Source of the DNA: Bacillus sp. sid0103
GTDB lineage: Bacteria > Bacillota > Bacilli > Bacillales_B > DSM-18226
Length of the DNA stretch: 64,000 nt
Assembly (NCBI RefSeq): GCF_019219025.1
Contig: NZ_JAHUWN010000011.1
Coordinates: forward strand, 124,001-188,000
Reading direction: 5' to 3'
Shown piece by piece: positions 1 to 8,275 of the stretch. Below the pieces are notes generated by a model. That model searched no databases, was not told the DNA's origin, and saw only the letters and a program-made list of their open reading frames with translations. Both the position numbers and the translations under genes were made by a program. How positions within the stretch are numbered: the stretch's first letter is position 1; the number at the start of each line of letters is the position of its first letter.

Positions 1-1
1 A

Positions 2-49
2 ACTGATACAACTGATACAACTGATACAACTGATACAACCAATACAACT
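2..49 (+). repeat. Tandem ACTGATACA repeat inside the adaptor gene
   Basis: Nine-base units (ACTGATACA) repeat about four times and then degenerate (ACCAATACA, ACTGATGCA). Because the period is a multiple of three the reading frame is kept, giving a Thr-Asp-Thr repeat in the helical part of the adaptor. The array may extend left of the window. Confidence 0.85.
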
Positions 50-811
50 GATGCAGTTGATACAGCTAACATAGCTACTAAAGCTATCACGATCCAGTCA
101 ATTCAAGCTGAACTAAATAAAGCAAAAGCTGAGCTCCGTGCAGCAGAACTAAAAGTAGAAAAATATACGTTGCAGGCTGAAAAGCTAAAATCTGAGCTCG
201 AAACATTAACTGTCATCAGCAACACTGCAGGTGTAATATCAAACCTGAACCAAAATGTAGGTCAAGGTTTTCGAGCAAAAGAAAATCAGCAACTAGCAAT
301 CATGCAAATAGCTTCAAATGATCCGTTTCAAATTGAAGGAAAGCTAACAGAAGCAGAAAAAGCAAAAATTACATCAGGCCAATCTATTACAGTAACTTCT
401 AAAGTAGTAGCCAATAAGAAATGGAAAGGAAAAATTTCGGAGGTTAGTGATTATCCTACATATAAAACAACTGCAAATAAGGATAAAGATACACAACAAG
501 AACCTATTCCATACTATTCCTTTAAAGCAAGTCTAGATTCACAGAAGGGCCTATATCCTGGCTACTATACCATGCTAGACGTAGTAGTTCAGTCAAAGCA
601 GTTGTTAGCAGTTCCTGAAACGAGCATCATGGGCTTTGGAAAATCGACCTATGTATATGTACAAAAAAAAGGAAAGATTCAGAAACAAAAGGTAGAAACT
701 GGTCAAAAAGGAGGCAAATGGGTTGCTATACTTAAGGGGTTAAAGGAAGAAGACAAATTAGAAGAAAATCCATCCTGGATTGTTCACCTTGGTACATCTC
801 TTTTTGATTAG
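2..811 (+). CDS. HlyD-type periplasmic adaptor subunit of an efflux transporter (5' partial)
   Basis: The frame is open from base 2, so this is the C-terminal part of a longer gene whose start lies outside the window; a TTG at 170 is internal. The protein begins with a Thr-Asp-Thr repeat encoded by tandem ACTGATACA units. An alpha-helical stretch rich in A, E and K follows, typical of the adaptor hairpin, and then beta-rich lipoyl and barrel segments. The end (near YPGYYTMLDVVVQSK and VPETSIMGFG) resembles the barrel and membrane-proximal parts of YknX-like adaptors of ABC exporters in Bacillus. Such adaptors link a membrane transporter to the outside of the cell. No ABC or RND partner follows, so it would have to lie upstream. 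Family assignment is good; the substrate is unknown. Confidence 0.75.
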   Translation, partial: TDTTDTTDTTDTTNTTDAVDTANIATKAITIQSIQAELNKAKAELRAAELKVEKYTLQAEKLKSELETLTVISNTAGVISNLNQNVGQGFRAKENQQLAIMQIASNDPFQIEGKLTEAEKAKITSGQSITVTSKVVANKKWKGKISEVSDYPTYKTTANKDKDTQQEPIPYYSFKASLDSQKGLYPGYYTMLDVVVQSKQLLAVPETSIMGFGKSTYVYVQKKGKIQKQKVETGQKGGKWVAILKGLKEEDKLEENPSWIVHLGTSLFD

Positions 812-979
812 TATTTCACAGGTGAATTATGGTAGTGATTGGATTCAAAAAGAACAAAATATTGCTGTAGCCCCAAATGGTATTTTCCATTTGGAACAAT
901 AGGAAAAGCAAGTAATATGGACATGCCAGTGTAATATTAGCTGGTATGTTTTTTATATATAGAATTATTTATCAAAGTA

Positions 980-1030
980 ACTCACAAACACCCATGTGTT
1001 GCCACATACAATCTGGACACGTCGAGTGTG
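980..1030. repeat. Degenerate direct repeat, copy A
   Basis: About 50 bases that align, with small gaps, to 2400-2452. Shared blocks include GTTG, CACATACA, CTGGA and GAGTG in the same order and orientation. The minus-strand readings also align (HST, P, CM and Q conserved), which suggests the decayed 3' end of a once-duplicated coding sequence. The element type is unknown. Confidence 0.5.
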
Positions 1031-1188
1031 TATCGTTGCAAGAGCTAAACTAATAATTTTAATATAAAGATTTTATCGGGACGAGAGGAAATGTGGGAGA
1101 AGCTTTCTGTTATTCTTTCACTAACGGATGACTTTCGTGCACCAGTAAGCTGATTTTGTTGTTGTCTAAATGTAGTAATATGTAATGC

Positions 1189-1236
1189 AAAAAGGATAGA
1201 TAGAGCATATTATTCTACTCATCTATCCTTTTTATT
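1189..1236. terminator. Rho-independent terminator (likely bidirectional)
   Basis: A 13-bp perfect stem, AAAAAGGATAGAT paired with ATCTATCCTTTTT, is separated by 19 bases. The A/T-rich base of the stem lets it work on both strands. It lies between the adaptor and the convergent EamA gene and probably ends the latter. Confidence 0.7.
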
Positions 1237-1295
1237 TCTGGCTTTAAAATGTGTGAATATTAAAAAGAAAAAATGAGGGGCAATCCTTTAAAGTT

Positions 1296-2198
1296 TTAAA
1301 CTCCAATTTCCCCTTGAACAACAACCTGTTTCTCCGTCTGCTTTTGCTTCTTATTTACGAGATAGATACTGGCCACAATCAGTACAATTCCTAAAAATAA
1401 GAGTTTTGTAAAGGGTTCATTCAAAAATACGGTCCCTATGACAACTGCGAGCATTGGAACTAAGAATGTAAATGTTGCCACAACACTCGCATCCCCTGTT
1501 TTCACAAGTATGACGTAGAGAATCCATGATAGCGCAATTCCCAGAATCGTACCAAATGAAAGGCCCCATAAAAACGTATCATTCCAAACAATACTAGTCC
1601 ACTTTTCAGACGAAAGTCCGGCAATCATTAGAACTAATCCCCCAATTAAACACTGGAAAGCTACCATCCAAAGCGAATCAACCGAGTGAGCATTTTTTTT
1701 GGTGTAAACTGTACCTAATGCCCAGGAAAGTGCTGATAATAATCCGAAAATAATCCCTAAAATTGAAACATGGCCGGAAAATCCTTCTGCGCTGACAGAA
1801 ATGACTCCAAGAAAACCTAGAATAAGTCCCAGTACTTTAGTTATGGTCATCGATTCGCCTAACCATAGCCAAGCAAGAAGACCAACTAAAATAGGTTGAA
1901 AATAGACAATTACAGAGAATAAACCAGATGGTACTAATTTAAGCCCCTCGGTTTGCAACCCATAGAACAAAGCAATATTTAAAGTGCCGGTAACGACATA
2001 TATTTTCCAATTCTTTCGCCATTGAATGCGGGAACGTGTTTTCCAAATGACAGCACCTAGGAGCACGCCGCCCAACAAACACCTCATCCCTGCAAAAAGC
2101 AAAGGAGGTGTAAATACCAATGCAAGTTTATAAATTGGCCAGGAAACACTCCAAATGATGATTAAACCTGCCATCATTAAAAACCATTTTAAATTCAT
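1296..2198 (-). CDS. EamA/DMT family transporter
   Basis: A 300-residue, very hydrophobic protein with about ten predicted membrane segments in two homologous halves, the normal size and layout of drug/metabolite exporters with two EamA domains. The second half has the usual ALSWALGTVYTKK pattern. A basic tail (about residues 282-290) follows the last helix. The ATG start is preceded by GAGGGAGAA on the minus strand. It stands alone, with a terminator downstream and decayed direct repeats on both sides (980-1030 and 2400-2452). The exported compound cannot be predicted; amino acids or other metabolites are typical of the family. Confidence 0.85.
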   Translation of the reverse strand: MNLKWFLMMAGLIIIWSVSWPIYKLALVFTPPLLFAGMRCLLGGVLLGAVIWKTRSRIQWRKNWKIYVVTGTLNIALFYGLQTEGLKLVPSGLFSVIVYFQPILVGLLAWLWLGESMTITKVLGLILGFLGVISVSAEGFSGHVSILGIIFGLLSALSWALGTVYTKKNAHSVDSLWMVAFQCLIGGLVLMIAGLSSEKWTSIVWNDTFLWGLSFGTILGIALSWILYVILVKTGDASVVATFTFLVPMLAVVIGTVFLNEPFTKLLFLGIVLIVASIYLVNKKQKQTEKQVVVQGEIGV

Positions 2199-2771
2199 AA
2201 TCTTTTCTCCCTCAGTTTAATTCAACTACATGACTGGCGAATAGACTGTAGACGTATAGAGCCCATCTCCCATATCTTATAAAACCATAACTTTCATAGA
2301 ATACGCCCCTTCGTAAAATATTTCAATTAAGAAATCTTGGATAAAATTTACCTTGACTGTTAGAATCACATGACTGCAGGATAACCTACCTTAAATTCAA
2401 CTCACCAGCACCTCATGGGTTGACACATACACACTGGATATGTAGAGTGCTGTTCAGTACTTTTCTTAAAGAAATAAATAACAAATATGGCCGTGTGTGT
2501 ACAAGAAATCTCCCTGCATAACAGAGAGAATTTTTTATAGAATGAACAATTGGATATTGAATTTATAGCTGATAAAAACGAAAACAAAGCAGTTTTGGAC
2601 ACCTAATTTCCAATCCTAACCATTTTACAAATTACCTTTGGGATTCCATTTTTGGGGAATAGGGATACGCAATACCAATGTTTTTCTCCAGCTTTTCATT
2701 CATTTTTTAAATGAAAAAGTCTAAATTCATAAAACTTGAGTATTATCATAATAAGATAAGGAGGCGATCTG
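2199..2771. other. Gene-free stretch upstream of the TubZ-like gene
   Basis: I find no convincing gene. It holds repeat copy B at about 2400-2452 and an AT-rich segment (2690-2760) leading into the ribosome binding site AAGGAGGCG of the TubZ-like gene. No small helix-turn-helix gene of the TubR type and no iteron-like centromere repeats are visible. Confidence 0.5.
2400..2452. repeat. Degenerate direct repeat, copy B
   Basis: Partner of the repeat at 980-1030, in the same orientation and about 1.4 kb away, on the other side of the EamA gene. A minus-strand frame running 2602 to 2402 reads through this copy but has no ribosome binding site. It is treated as remnant sequence. Confidence 0.5.
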
Positions 2772-3881
2772 GTGAAAACAATAGGAATCTTGGGTGTAGG
2801 TCAAGCAGGTGGTAATATAGCTGAGATAGCAACAACCTTGGGCTTTCAAACCGCCTTGATCAACACTAATCAACGTGATGGGGCAGTAAACACGAGGGTG
2901 GAAAAGAAGTATTTTGTCCCTGGGTATAATGGTGCTGGTCAAGATAGATCCATAGGATTAAGAGCTGTTAATGAACATTATCGAGAGATGATTGACTTTG
3001 TAAAGGGGGCCTTTAAGAACATAAAGCTGTTATTTGTGGCCTTCTCTACTGACGGTGGTACTGGATCAGGTATGAGCCCTCTATTAATTGAGCTGTTATT
3101 AGAGCAACTGCCTGGCATCAACATTGGTGCTATTGCTATTTTACCTGAACGAAACGTGTTAGCAGGAAACCGAATCAATGCTTCTGAATGTATTGAAGAG
3201 ATTTCCAAAATCGAAGCCATCTCTTCTGTATTCCTTGTAGACAATGATCAGATGCGTAAGATTAACCCACAATCCAGCAAACATCAGATCTACCTTTCTT
3301 CTAATCTTCAAGTCATGGAGGCAATTAACAGCATACTTAAAATAACTCAAAAGAGTTCTTTTTATGGTAACTTTGATGAGATGGACCTATTGAATATTCT
3401 TAACACAAGAGGAGTAACGCTAATATCTTCGGCTACTATCACAGACGCTAAGACAATGTCTGACGCATCTAATGAAATCCACCAATCTTGGGTTCACTCA
3501 ATATTCTGTCCTGTTGAATCAACAGGCGTAATTCGAGCGGGTATAATCTATGAAGGACCAGAGAATATGTCTAAGCTAATTAATGTACCATCTATCTTTG
3601 AAGTGATTGGAGAACCTTTACAATTATTCGAAGGGACATATTTCTCAGAAACCGACCCTACTATAACAACAATTCTAGCGGGCTTATCCTTTCCTGCCCG
3701 ACGCCTACTATCACTAGAGGAATCCCTTGAAAAGGACAAAGATCGTTTACAAAACCTAGTCACCAAGGAAGTTAGTCAGAGGTATGAGTCTCGAGTATCC
3801 TGGGCATCCAACCTAAAAGCTAAAAAACCTGAGAAAAAGGCAGGATCAGTATCATCCAAGTTATCTAAGAACCAGAAATAA
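2772..3881 (+). CDS. Orphan TubZ/FtsZ-like tubulin-superfamily GTPase
   Basis: A 369-residue protein with the tubulin/FtsZ nucleotide-binding signs. GVGQAGG at residues 8-14 is the first phosphate loop, GAGQDR at 54-59 resembles TubZ more than FtsZ, and DGGTGSG at 94-100 is the tubulin signature. NFDEMD at 200-205 matches the NxDxxD catalytic loop that completes the GTPase site of the neighbouring subunit. The C-terminal 40 residues are lysine- and serine-rich, unlike the conserved acidic-hydrophobic tail of cell-division FtsZ. TubZ proteins move plasmids or phage DNA with the partner TubR and a centromere, neither of which is visible here. The GTG start has AAGGAGG at good spacing. The gene is monocistronic with its own terminator. 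It could be a relic of an integrated plasmid or phage, or a chromosomal filament of new function. I am confident of the superfamily, not of the role. Confidence 0.8.
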   Translation: MKTIGILGVGQAGGNIAEIATTLGFQTALINTNQRDGAVNTRVEKKYFVPGYNGAGQDRSIGLRAVNEHYREMIDFVKGAFKNIKLLFVAFSTDGGTGSGMSPLLIELLLEQLPGINIGAIAILPERNVLAGNRINASECIEEISKIEAISSVFLVDNDQMRKINPQSSKHQIYLSSNLQVMEAINSILKITQKSSFYGNFDEMDLLNILNTRGVTLISSATITDAKTMSDASNEIHQSWVHSIFCPVESTGVIRAGIIYEGPENMSKLINVPSIFEVIGEPLQLFEGTYFSETDPTITTILAGLSFPARRLLSLEESLEKDKDRLQNLVTKEVSQRYESRVSWASNLKAKKPEKKAGSVSSKLSKNQK

Positions 3882-3927
3882 GGGACGCTCGTGCTGTGGT
3901 ATTCACAAAGTGAAGAATAGCAAAAGT

Positions 3928-3961
3928 AAACACACTGGAAGTTAAGTTTCAGTGTGTTTTT
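3928..3961 (+). terminator. Rho-independent terminator of the TubZ-like gene
   Basis: Stem AAACACACTG/CAGTGTGTTT with a 12-base loop and a T-run, about 46 bases after the stop codon. Confidence 0.8.
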
Positions 3962-4156
3962 CATTCATGGAAAAATTTCTTTTCTACAACTACCATTTTT
4001 TATCATGAATTTAAAAAGGTCTTTTTCAGCTAACGGAGAGGGTTAGTTTCATAATCGTTTTTTCGCTTTATCGATTTTACGGTGTTAATTAGAAGTTATA
4101 AGATCACATCTTACTTGAATATATCTAGGTGAAAGACTGAAAATGGAGGGCTTTTT

Positions 4157-4359
4157 ATGGCTTTAGTTTCGATCTATACTGTTGGCAGGCTATATCACCA
4201 CTATGACCACCCTGCCTCTCGTGAGTGAAGGTGAAGGATGTATCATGGGATGAGGCTTTCAAGAGATACAACTATTATATTCAGCATGGACCCACACCTT
4301 ATGCGTTTGACTTTAAGCACGCGTTTGATGAAAAAGGGGAGACGTGCATGGTTAAGTAG
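4157..4359 (+). pseudogene. DUF3291 family remnant (internal deletion/frameshift)
   Basis: An ATG at 4157, preceded by GGAGG, opens a 23-residue frame (starting MALVSIYTVGRLYHHYDHP) that stops at 4226. A second frame from 4225 runs to a stop at 4357-4359 and contains WDEAFKRYNYYIQHGPTPYA followed by FDFKHAFDEKGE. From memory, the first part is like the N-terminus and the second like the C-terminus of DUF3291 proteins, which are normally about 150-160 residues. Only about 65 residues remain, so the middle appears deleted and the frame lost. The function of DUF3291 is unknown to me. The assignment rests on motif memory, not a search. Confidence 0.55.
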
Positions 4360-4460
4360 CAGTGGGGGCTCTTGTTTACACTTAGGAACAGAGAAACATC
4401 ACTTTTCTTCTTTCTTGACATATCTGTTCTTTTATTAAATTACAGGCTAGCATGTTAGTA

Positions 4461-4498
4461 ATCTTCGTTCCAATTGGTACGAAGGGTTATTTTTTTTT
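4461..4498 (+). terminator. Terminator-like hairpin after the DUF3291 remnant
   Basis: CTTCGT and ACGAAG pair around CCAATTGG-like bases and are followed by a run of nine T. It presumably ended the gene now seen as a pseudogene. Confidence 0.6.
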
Positions 4499-4571
4499 GT
4501 AGTTCTTTTTTTACTTGTTGATTAGATTATTCCATAGTCTATTACACGTTCCTTTTATAATGGTATATATA

Positions 4572-4607
4572 ATTGACAATAAGTTGTTTAATTGATAGTG
4601 TGTCAAT
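4572..4607 (+). promoter_or_regulatory. Candidate promoter and operator of the TetR gene
   Basis: TTGACA (4573-4578) lies 17 bases from TAGTGT (4596-4601), a fair sigma-A spacing with a weak -10. The same segment has the inverted pair ATTGACA...TGTCAAT, which could be an autoregulatory site. This is inference from pattern only. Confidence 0.35.
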
Positions 4608-4730
4608 AAAGTAAAGCCTACCATGATAATAGTGAAAATATTCATTTGCATTTTTACGATAAATGTTGACTACTAGACGATTTATTGAATATGTGTCGAA
4701 AAAATATTAAATGATAGACGAAGGGTGGAT

Positions 4731-5303
4731 ATGATGTCTAACACCAAGAAGATAAAGGTGGATCCTCGAATTAAACGTACAAAGAGAATGTTTAAAGATG
4801 CACTCATATCATTGATTCAGGAAACCGACGATAAAAGCAAATTGACAGTTCAAACAATTGCTGATCGAGCTGAATTAAACCGTGCGACTTTCTACTTACA
4901 TTATCAGGATATTGATGATCTAATGGAGCAAATGACCAAGGAAATTCTTGAAGAGTTGACAAGGACGATGAAATCTACCTCCGAGATGGATAATCAGTCC
5001 ATTATTAAAGGAAACATAGCACCTAAGAGTCGTCTTGTCTCATTTCTAGAGCATTTTTATCAAAATGCTGGGCTCTACAATGTGATGCTCGAGAACAAGG
5101 ATTTTCGCATAAGAGTATTTAGTATATTATTAGATATCGTTACTTTTTGGGCTGATGATAGAAACGCGAGGGGTCGGTCATTTCAGGTGCCCAATGAGAT
5201 CATTGCTTCATCGACACTTGGCATCGTATCATGGTGGTTACAAGAAGGGACACTTTATAGTCCAAGTTACTTAGCAAATCAGATTGTTCTGATGTACAAT
5301 TAA
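4731..5303 (+). CDS. TetR/AcrR family transcriptional regulator
   Basis: About 190 residues. The N-terminal helix-turn-helix is clear: KSKLTVQTIADRAELNRATF followed by YLHYQDIDDLM is the standard TetR DNA-binding pattern. The C-terminal helical domain, ending in SWWLQEGTLYSPSYLANQIV, is like the Firmicutes TetR_C types seen in DhaS-like regulators. An upstream GTG at 4725 is in frame, but AAGGGTGG (4721-4728) fits the ATG codons at 4731 or 4734 better. No divergent target gene is next to it: the neighbours are a DUF3291 remnant and a metallopeptidase. Its ligand and targets are unknown. Confidence 0.85.
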   Translation: MMSNTKKIKVDPRIKRTKRMFKDALISLIQETDDKSKLTVQTIADRAELNRATFYLHYQDIDDLMEQMTKEILEELTRTMKSTSEMDNQSIIKGNIAPKSRLVSFLEHFYQNAGLYNVMLENKDFRIRVFSILLDIVTFWADDRNARGRSFQVPNEIIASSTLGIVSWWLQEGTLYSPSYLANQIVLMYN

Positions 5304-5394
5304 AACTTCCTTCATAATACAAGGAATTTCTTTTGGCGGACCAAATCAAATTTTATTGCGTTATAATTTATCCAATGTATATAAAGGTGATTAG

Positions 5395-6102
5395 ATGATA
5401 CATAATTATTTAGGTCAAACTATTAGTTTTGAGATCGTTTATAAAAAGCGTACATCGATGGGCATTACTATAGATGTCTATGGTAATGTGGAAGTCCAAG
5501 CACCAAAAGGGACATCCGATGAACATGTTCTTCTATTAATGGAGGAAAAATGGGATTGGGTCCAGCAAAAATCCAATGAAATGAAGGATAGATTTCTTGG
5601 GAAAAAGGTGAAGGTCTATGATCATGGTGAGATCTTTCTTTATTTAGGAACCGAATATCCCATTCAGGTTTTACAAGATATAACTATCAAGCAAGACTAT
5701 GTAGTCTTTGAAGCGGATAAGTTAAATATATATGTGAAACAACTTGAGAATGAAAAAATAATGCAAGCATTAAAACGGTTTTATTATCAGCAATGTAAAG
5801 CGTTAGTAGAGAGGAGTATTCGTTCCTATCAAAAACAGTTTAAAATTAAACCACGGTCTATTCGTATTTCAGATAATAACAGCAACTGGGGAACTTGTGA
5901 TTCAAGGCAGCAGTTAACCTTCAATTGGAAGCTGGCGATGGCACCACAGAGGGTGATCGACTATGTAGTCGTTCACGAAATGTGCCACATGGTCCATCTG
6001 AATCACGATCGTTCCTTTTGGCGCCTTGTTGGTAAAATCCTACCCGATTATGAGGAGAGAGAGAACTGGTTAGCTTTATCTAGTTGGAAAATGACAGTAT
6101 AA
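5395..6102 (+). CDS. YgjP-like M48-type zinc metallopeptidase domain protein (DUF45)
   Basis: A 235-residue soluble protein of the YgjP/WLM-like family (DUF45). The C-terminal third has VVHEMCHMVHLNHDRSFW, a zinc-binding HExxH motif followed by a further His, preceded by the family pattern SNWGTCDSRQQLTFNWKL. There is no signal peptide. The N-terminal half is beta-rich, as is usual in this family. The ATG start follows AAAGGTGATTAG. The gene is followed after about 30 bases by the DUF1456 gene, so the two may be cotranscribed. The natural substrate of the family is not established, as far as I know. Confidence 0.85.
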   Translation: MIHNYLGQTISFEIVYKKRTSMGITIDVYGNVEVQAPKGTSDEHVLLLMEEKWDWVQQKSNEMKDRFLGKKVKVYDHGEIFLYLGTEYPIQVLQDITIKQDYVVFEADKLNIYVKQLENEKIMQALKRFYYQQCKALVERSIRSYQKQFKIKPRSIRISDNNSNWGTCDSRQQLTFNWKLAMAPQRVIDYVVVHEMCHMVHLNHDRSFWRLVGKILPDYEERENWLALSSWKMTV

Positions 6103-6133
6103 AATGGAGCATCAATTTAAAGGAGATTTATGG

Positions 6134-6634
6134 ATGGATAATAATGATATATTAATTCGATTGAGATATGCACTAGAAATAAAGAATAAAGAAATGGCAG
6201 AAATATTTAACCTAGGAGGCGTCGAAGTAACGGTCCCTGAGGTGATAAAGATTCTAACAAAATCAGATGATGATGATGATGATGCAGACGATCAACTAAA
6301 ATGTAATAACAGTATGTTCGATTCATTTTTAAATGGCCTAATTATTTTTAAAAGAGGGAAACAAGAGCCCAAACCAGGACAGTCGGATACACCGGAACTG
6401 GCATTAAAGAAAAGTGTCAATGTTAATAATCTCTTGTTGAAGAAAGTAAAAATAGCGCTGTCATTAACGACTGAGGATATGCTGGAGATATTCGAAATAG
6501 CAGGAATAAAGGTTACAAAAGGAGAACTTGGTGCTTTATTAAGGAAAGAAGGACATAAAAATTATAAAGAGTGCGGGGATAAATTTGCGAGGAATTTCTT
6601 AAAAGGATTAGCATTAAAATATAGGGTATCTTAA
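6134..6634 (+). CDS. DUF1456 family protein (YehS-like)
   Basis: A 166-residue protein with two copies of the DUF1456 unit: NDILIRLRYALEIKNKEM near the N-terminus and NNLLLKKVKIALSLTTEDM in the second half. Each is followed by a helical block ending in FLNGLIIFKRGK or FLKGLALKYR. An acidic linker of aspartates (about residues 46-54) sits between the first helices. An upstream ATG at 6104 is in frame, but AAAGGAG at 6119-6125 places the start at 6134. Function of the family is unknown; it has been compared to small helical adaptor proteins. It is followed after about 40 bases by selO. Confidence 0.85.
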   Translation: MDNNDILIRLRYALEIKNKEMAEIFNLGGVEVTVPEVIKILTKSDDDDDDADDQLKCNNSMFDSFLNGLIIFKRGKQEPKPGQSDTPELALKKSVNVNNLLLKKVKIALSLTTEDMLEIFEIAGIKVTKGELGALLRKEGHKNYKECGDKFARNFLKGLALKYRVS

Positions 6635-6677
6635 TGACAATAAATGAAAAACTGAGAAAAAAGAAAAGGAGGATACG

Positions 6678-8147
6678 ATGGCAACAGAAAGAAAAGAAAT
6701 AGGATGGAAATTTGATAACAGTTATGCCCGTCTGTCTGACTCATTTTTTACCAGAACTGACCCAACCCCCGTCCGCTCACCTAAGTTGATTATTCTTAAT
6801 AATCCGCTGGCAGCCTCGTTAGGTTTGAATGACCAGGAGCTCGACGGTGAATATGGAGCGAGTGTGTTTGCTGGCAATCAGATCCCTGATGGGGCAATTC
6901 CTCTAGCCCAAGCTTATGCTGGGCATCAATTTGGACATTTCACGAAATTAGGAGATGGCCGGGCCATTTTGTTTGGAGAACAAATCACTCCAAAAGGGGA
7001 ACGATTTGATATTCAACTCAAGGGTCCAGGTAGAACGCCGTACTCCCGCGGAGGTGATGGCCGCGCGGCGCTTGGACCGATGCTGCGCGAATACATCATC
7101 AGCGAAGCCATGCATGCACTGGGGATCCCTACCACCCGTAGTTTAGCAGTTGTGACAACTGGAGAGGTTGTTCTCCGCGAAACTGCTCTTCCTGGAGCGA
7201 TTTTGACCCGTGTGGCTGCCAGTCATCTGCGCGTTGGTACCTTTCAATATGTTGCTAAATGGGGCACGATTGAAGAACTTAGGGCTCTGGCTGATTATAC
7301 ACTCAAGCGTCATTATCCAGACGTTGATAAGGATGAGAATCGCTATCTTGCGCTGCTTCAGGAAGTGATTAAACGTCAGGCAGCACTAGTTGCCAAATGG
7401 CAACTAGTAGGCTTTATCCATGGTGTTATGAATACCGATAACATGACGATTAGTGGGGAAACGATCGATTATGGTCCGTGTGCCTTTATGGATACCTATG
7501 ACCCAGCAACAGTATTCAGTTCTATCGATAGGGAAGGACGCTATGCTTATTGCAATCAGCCTTATATTGCTGGATGGAATCTGGCGCGTTTTGCTGAAAC
7601 CCTTTTGCCGCTATTGGATGATAATCAGGAACAGGCTGTCAAACTGGCACAGGATGAGATTTCACAATATATGGGGTTGTATCAAAGCAATTGGCTCGCG
7701 GGAATGAGAGCCAAACTGGGGTTATTTAACGAAGAGAAGCAAGATGAATTGCTTGTAGAAGATCTTCTTAATATGATGCAGAAGTATCAGGCGGACTATA
7801 CCAATACCTTCCGTGCCTTAACATTTGAAAAAACAGATGATACAGTCTTAATGGCCGCCACGGAATTTAAGGCGTGGTATGAGCAGTGGCAAACTCGGTT
7901 AGGCAGACAAACGGAATCAAAAGCCAGTTCACAGCAGTTGATGCAGAGCAGCAATCCAGCGGTCATTCCTCGTAATCACCGGGTGGAGGCGGCCTTAGAT
8001 GCTGCCGTGAATCATGAAGACTACAGCGTAATGGAGCGGCTGCTTGATGTACTTTCAAACCCATATGCCCATTCTCCTGAACAGACTGAATACTGTACAC
8101 TTCCTGAGCAATCAACCTTGCCTTACCGTACCTATTGCGGTACATAA
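6678..8147 (+). CDS. selO: Protein adenylyltransferase SelO (YdiU family)
   Basis: A 489-residue pseudokinase-fold AMPylase, the usual size. Seen are [20 protein letters not shown] (83-102), [17 protein letters not shown] (114-130), the HGVMNTDNM metal-binding segment near 248-256 and DYGPCAFMD near 264-272. The protein ends in YCGT, with a cysteine at the C-terminal position that is selenocysteine in some relatives. SelO transfers AMP from ATP to Ser, Thr or Tyr of proteins and is linked to redox stress. The start ATG has AAAAGGAGG. Its middle is visibly richer in GC (CCGCGCGGCG near 7061) than the adjoining genes, which may reflect transfer or conservation. Confidence 0.93.
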   Translation: MATERKEIGWKFDNSYARLSDSFFTRTDPTPVRSPKLIILNNPLAASLGLNDQELDGEYGASVFAGNQIPDGAIPLAQAYAGHQFGHFTKLGDGRAILFGEQITPKGERFDIQLKGPGRTPYSRGGDGRAALGPMLREYIISEAMHALGIPTTRSLAVVTTGEVVLRETALPGAILTRVAASHLRVGTFQYVAKWGTIEELRALADYTLKRHYPDVDKDENRYLALLQEVIKRQAALVAKWQLVGFIHGVMNTDNMTISGETIDYGPCAFMDTYDPATVFSSIDREGRYAYCNQPYIAGWNLARFAETLLPLLDDNQEQAVKLAQDEISQYMGLYQSNWLAGMRAKLGLFNEEKQDELLVEDLLNMMQKYQADYTNTFRALTFEKTDDTVLMAATEFKAWYEQWQTRLGRQTESKASSQQLMQSSNPAVIPRNHRVEAALDAAVNHEDYSVMERLLDVLSNPYAHSPEQTEYCTLPEQSTLPYRTYCGT

Positions 8148-8275
8148 GAACGTATTGAGTATTGATTACAAGATGGACAAGATCGTGCTAACCTAATCAT
8201 AAGGGTAGCATTATCTTTGTTCATCTTTATTTGCCAAACTATTACTATCAATAAGCATCCTTTTAGGAAAGTAAG

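Larger units (their letters stand above)
812..1295. other. Gene-free stretch with decayed sequence and a terminator
   Basis: I see no intact gene here. The stretch contains the first copy of a degenerate direct repeat (about 980-1030) and a hairpin terminator near 1189-1236. Minus-strand frames across 1020-1160 give broken protein-like segments that may be remains of an old gene or transposase. I cannot identify it. Confidence 0.5.
4360..4730. other. Intergenic region with terminator and candidate promoter
   Basis: No gene is seen. It holds a hairpin terminator at 4461-4498 and a candidate promoter/dyad for the TetR gene at 4572-4607. The rest is AT-rich without recognisable content. Confidence 0.5.

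Noticed and set aside
814..901. Short frame following the adaptor gene (reading NYGSDWIQKEQNIAVAPNG)
   Set aside because: Under 30 codons, overlaps the adaptor end in another frame, and lacks a start with a ribosome binding site; could be a decayed tail but cannot be supported.
2402..2602. 66-codon minus-strand frame
   Set aside because: No ribosome binding site, cysteine-rich and low quality; overlaps a degenerate repeat. Treated as remnant sequence.
2772..3881. Calling the tubulin-like gene cell-division ftsZ
   Set aside because: The C-terminal FtsZ peptide is absent, no division or cell-wall genes are adjacent, and the GAGQDR loop is TubZ-like.
4238..4438. 66-codon plus-strand frame
   Set aside because: Another frame over the same bases gives the DUF3291-like segment, which is far more protein-like.
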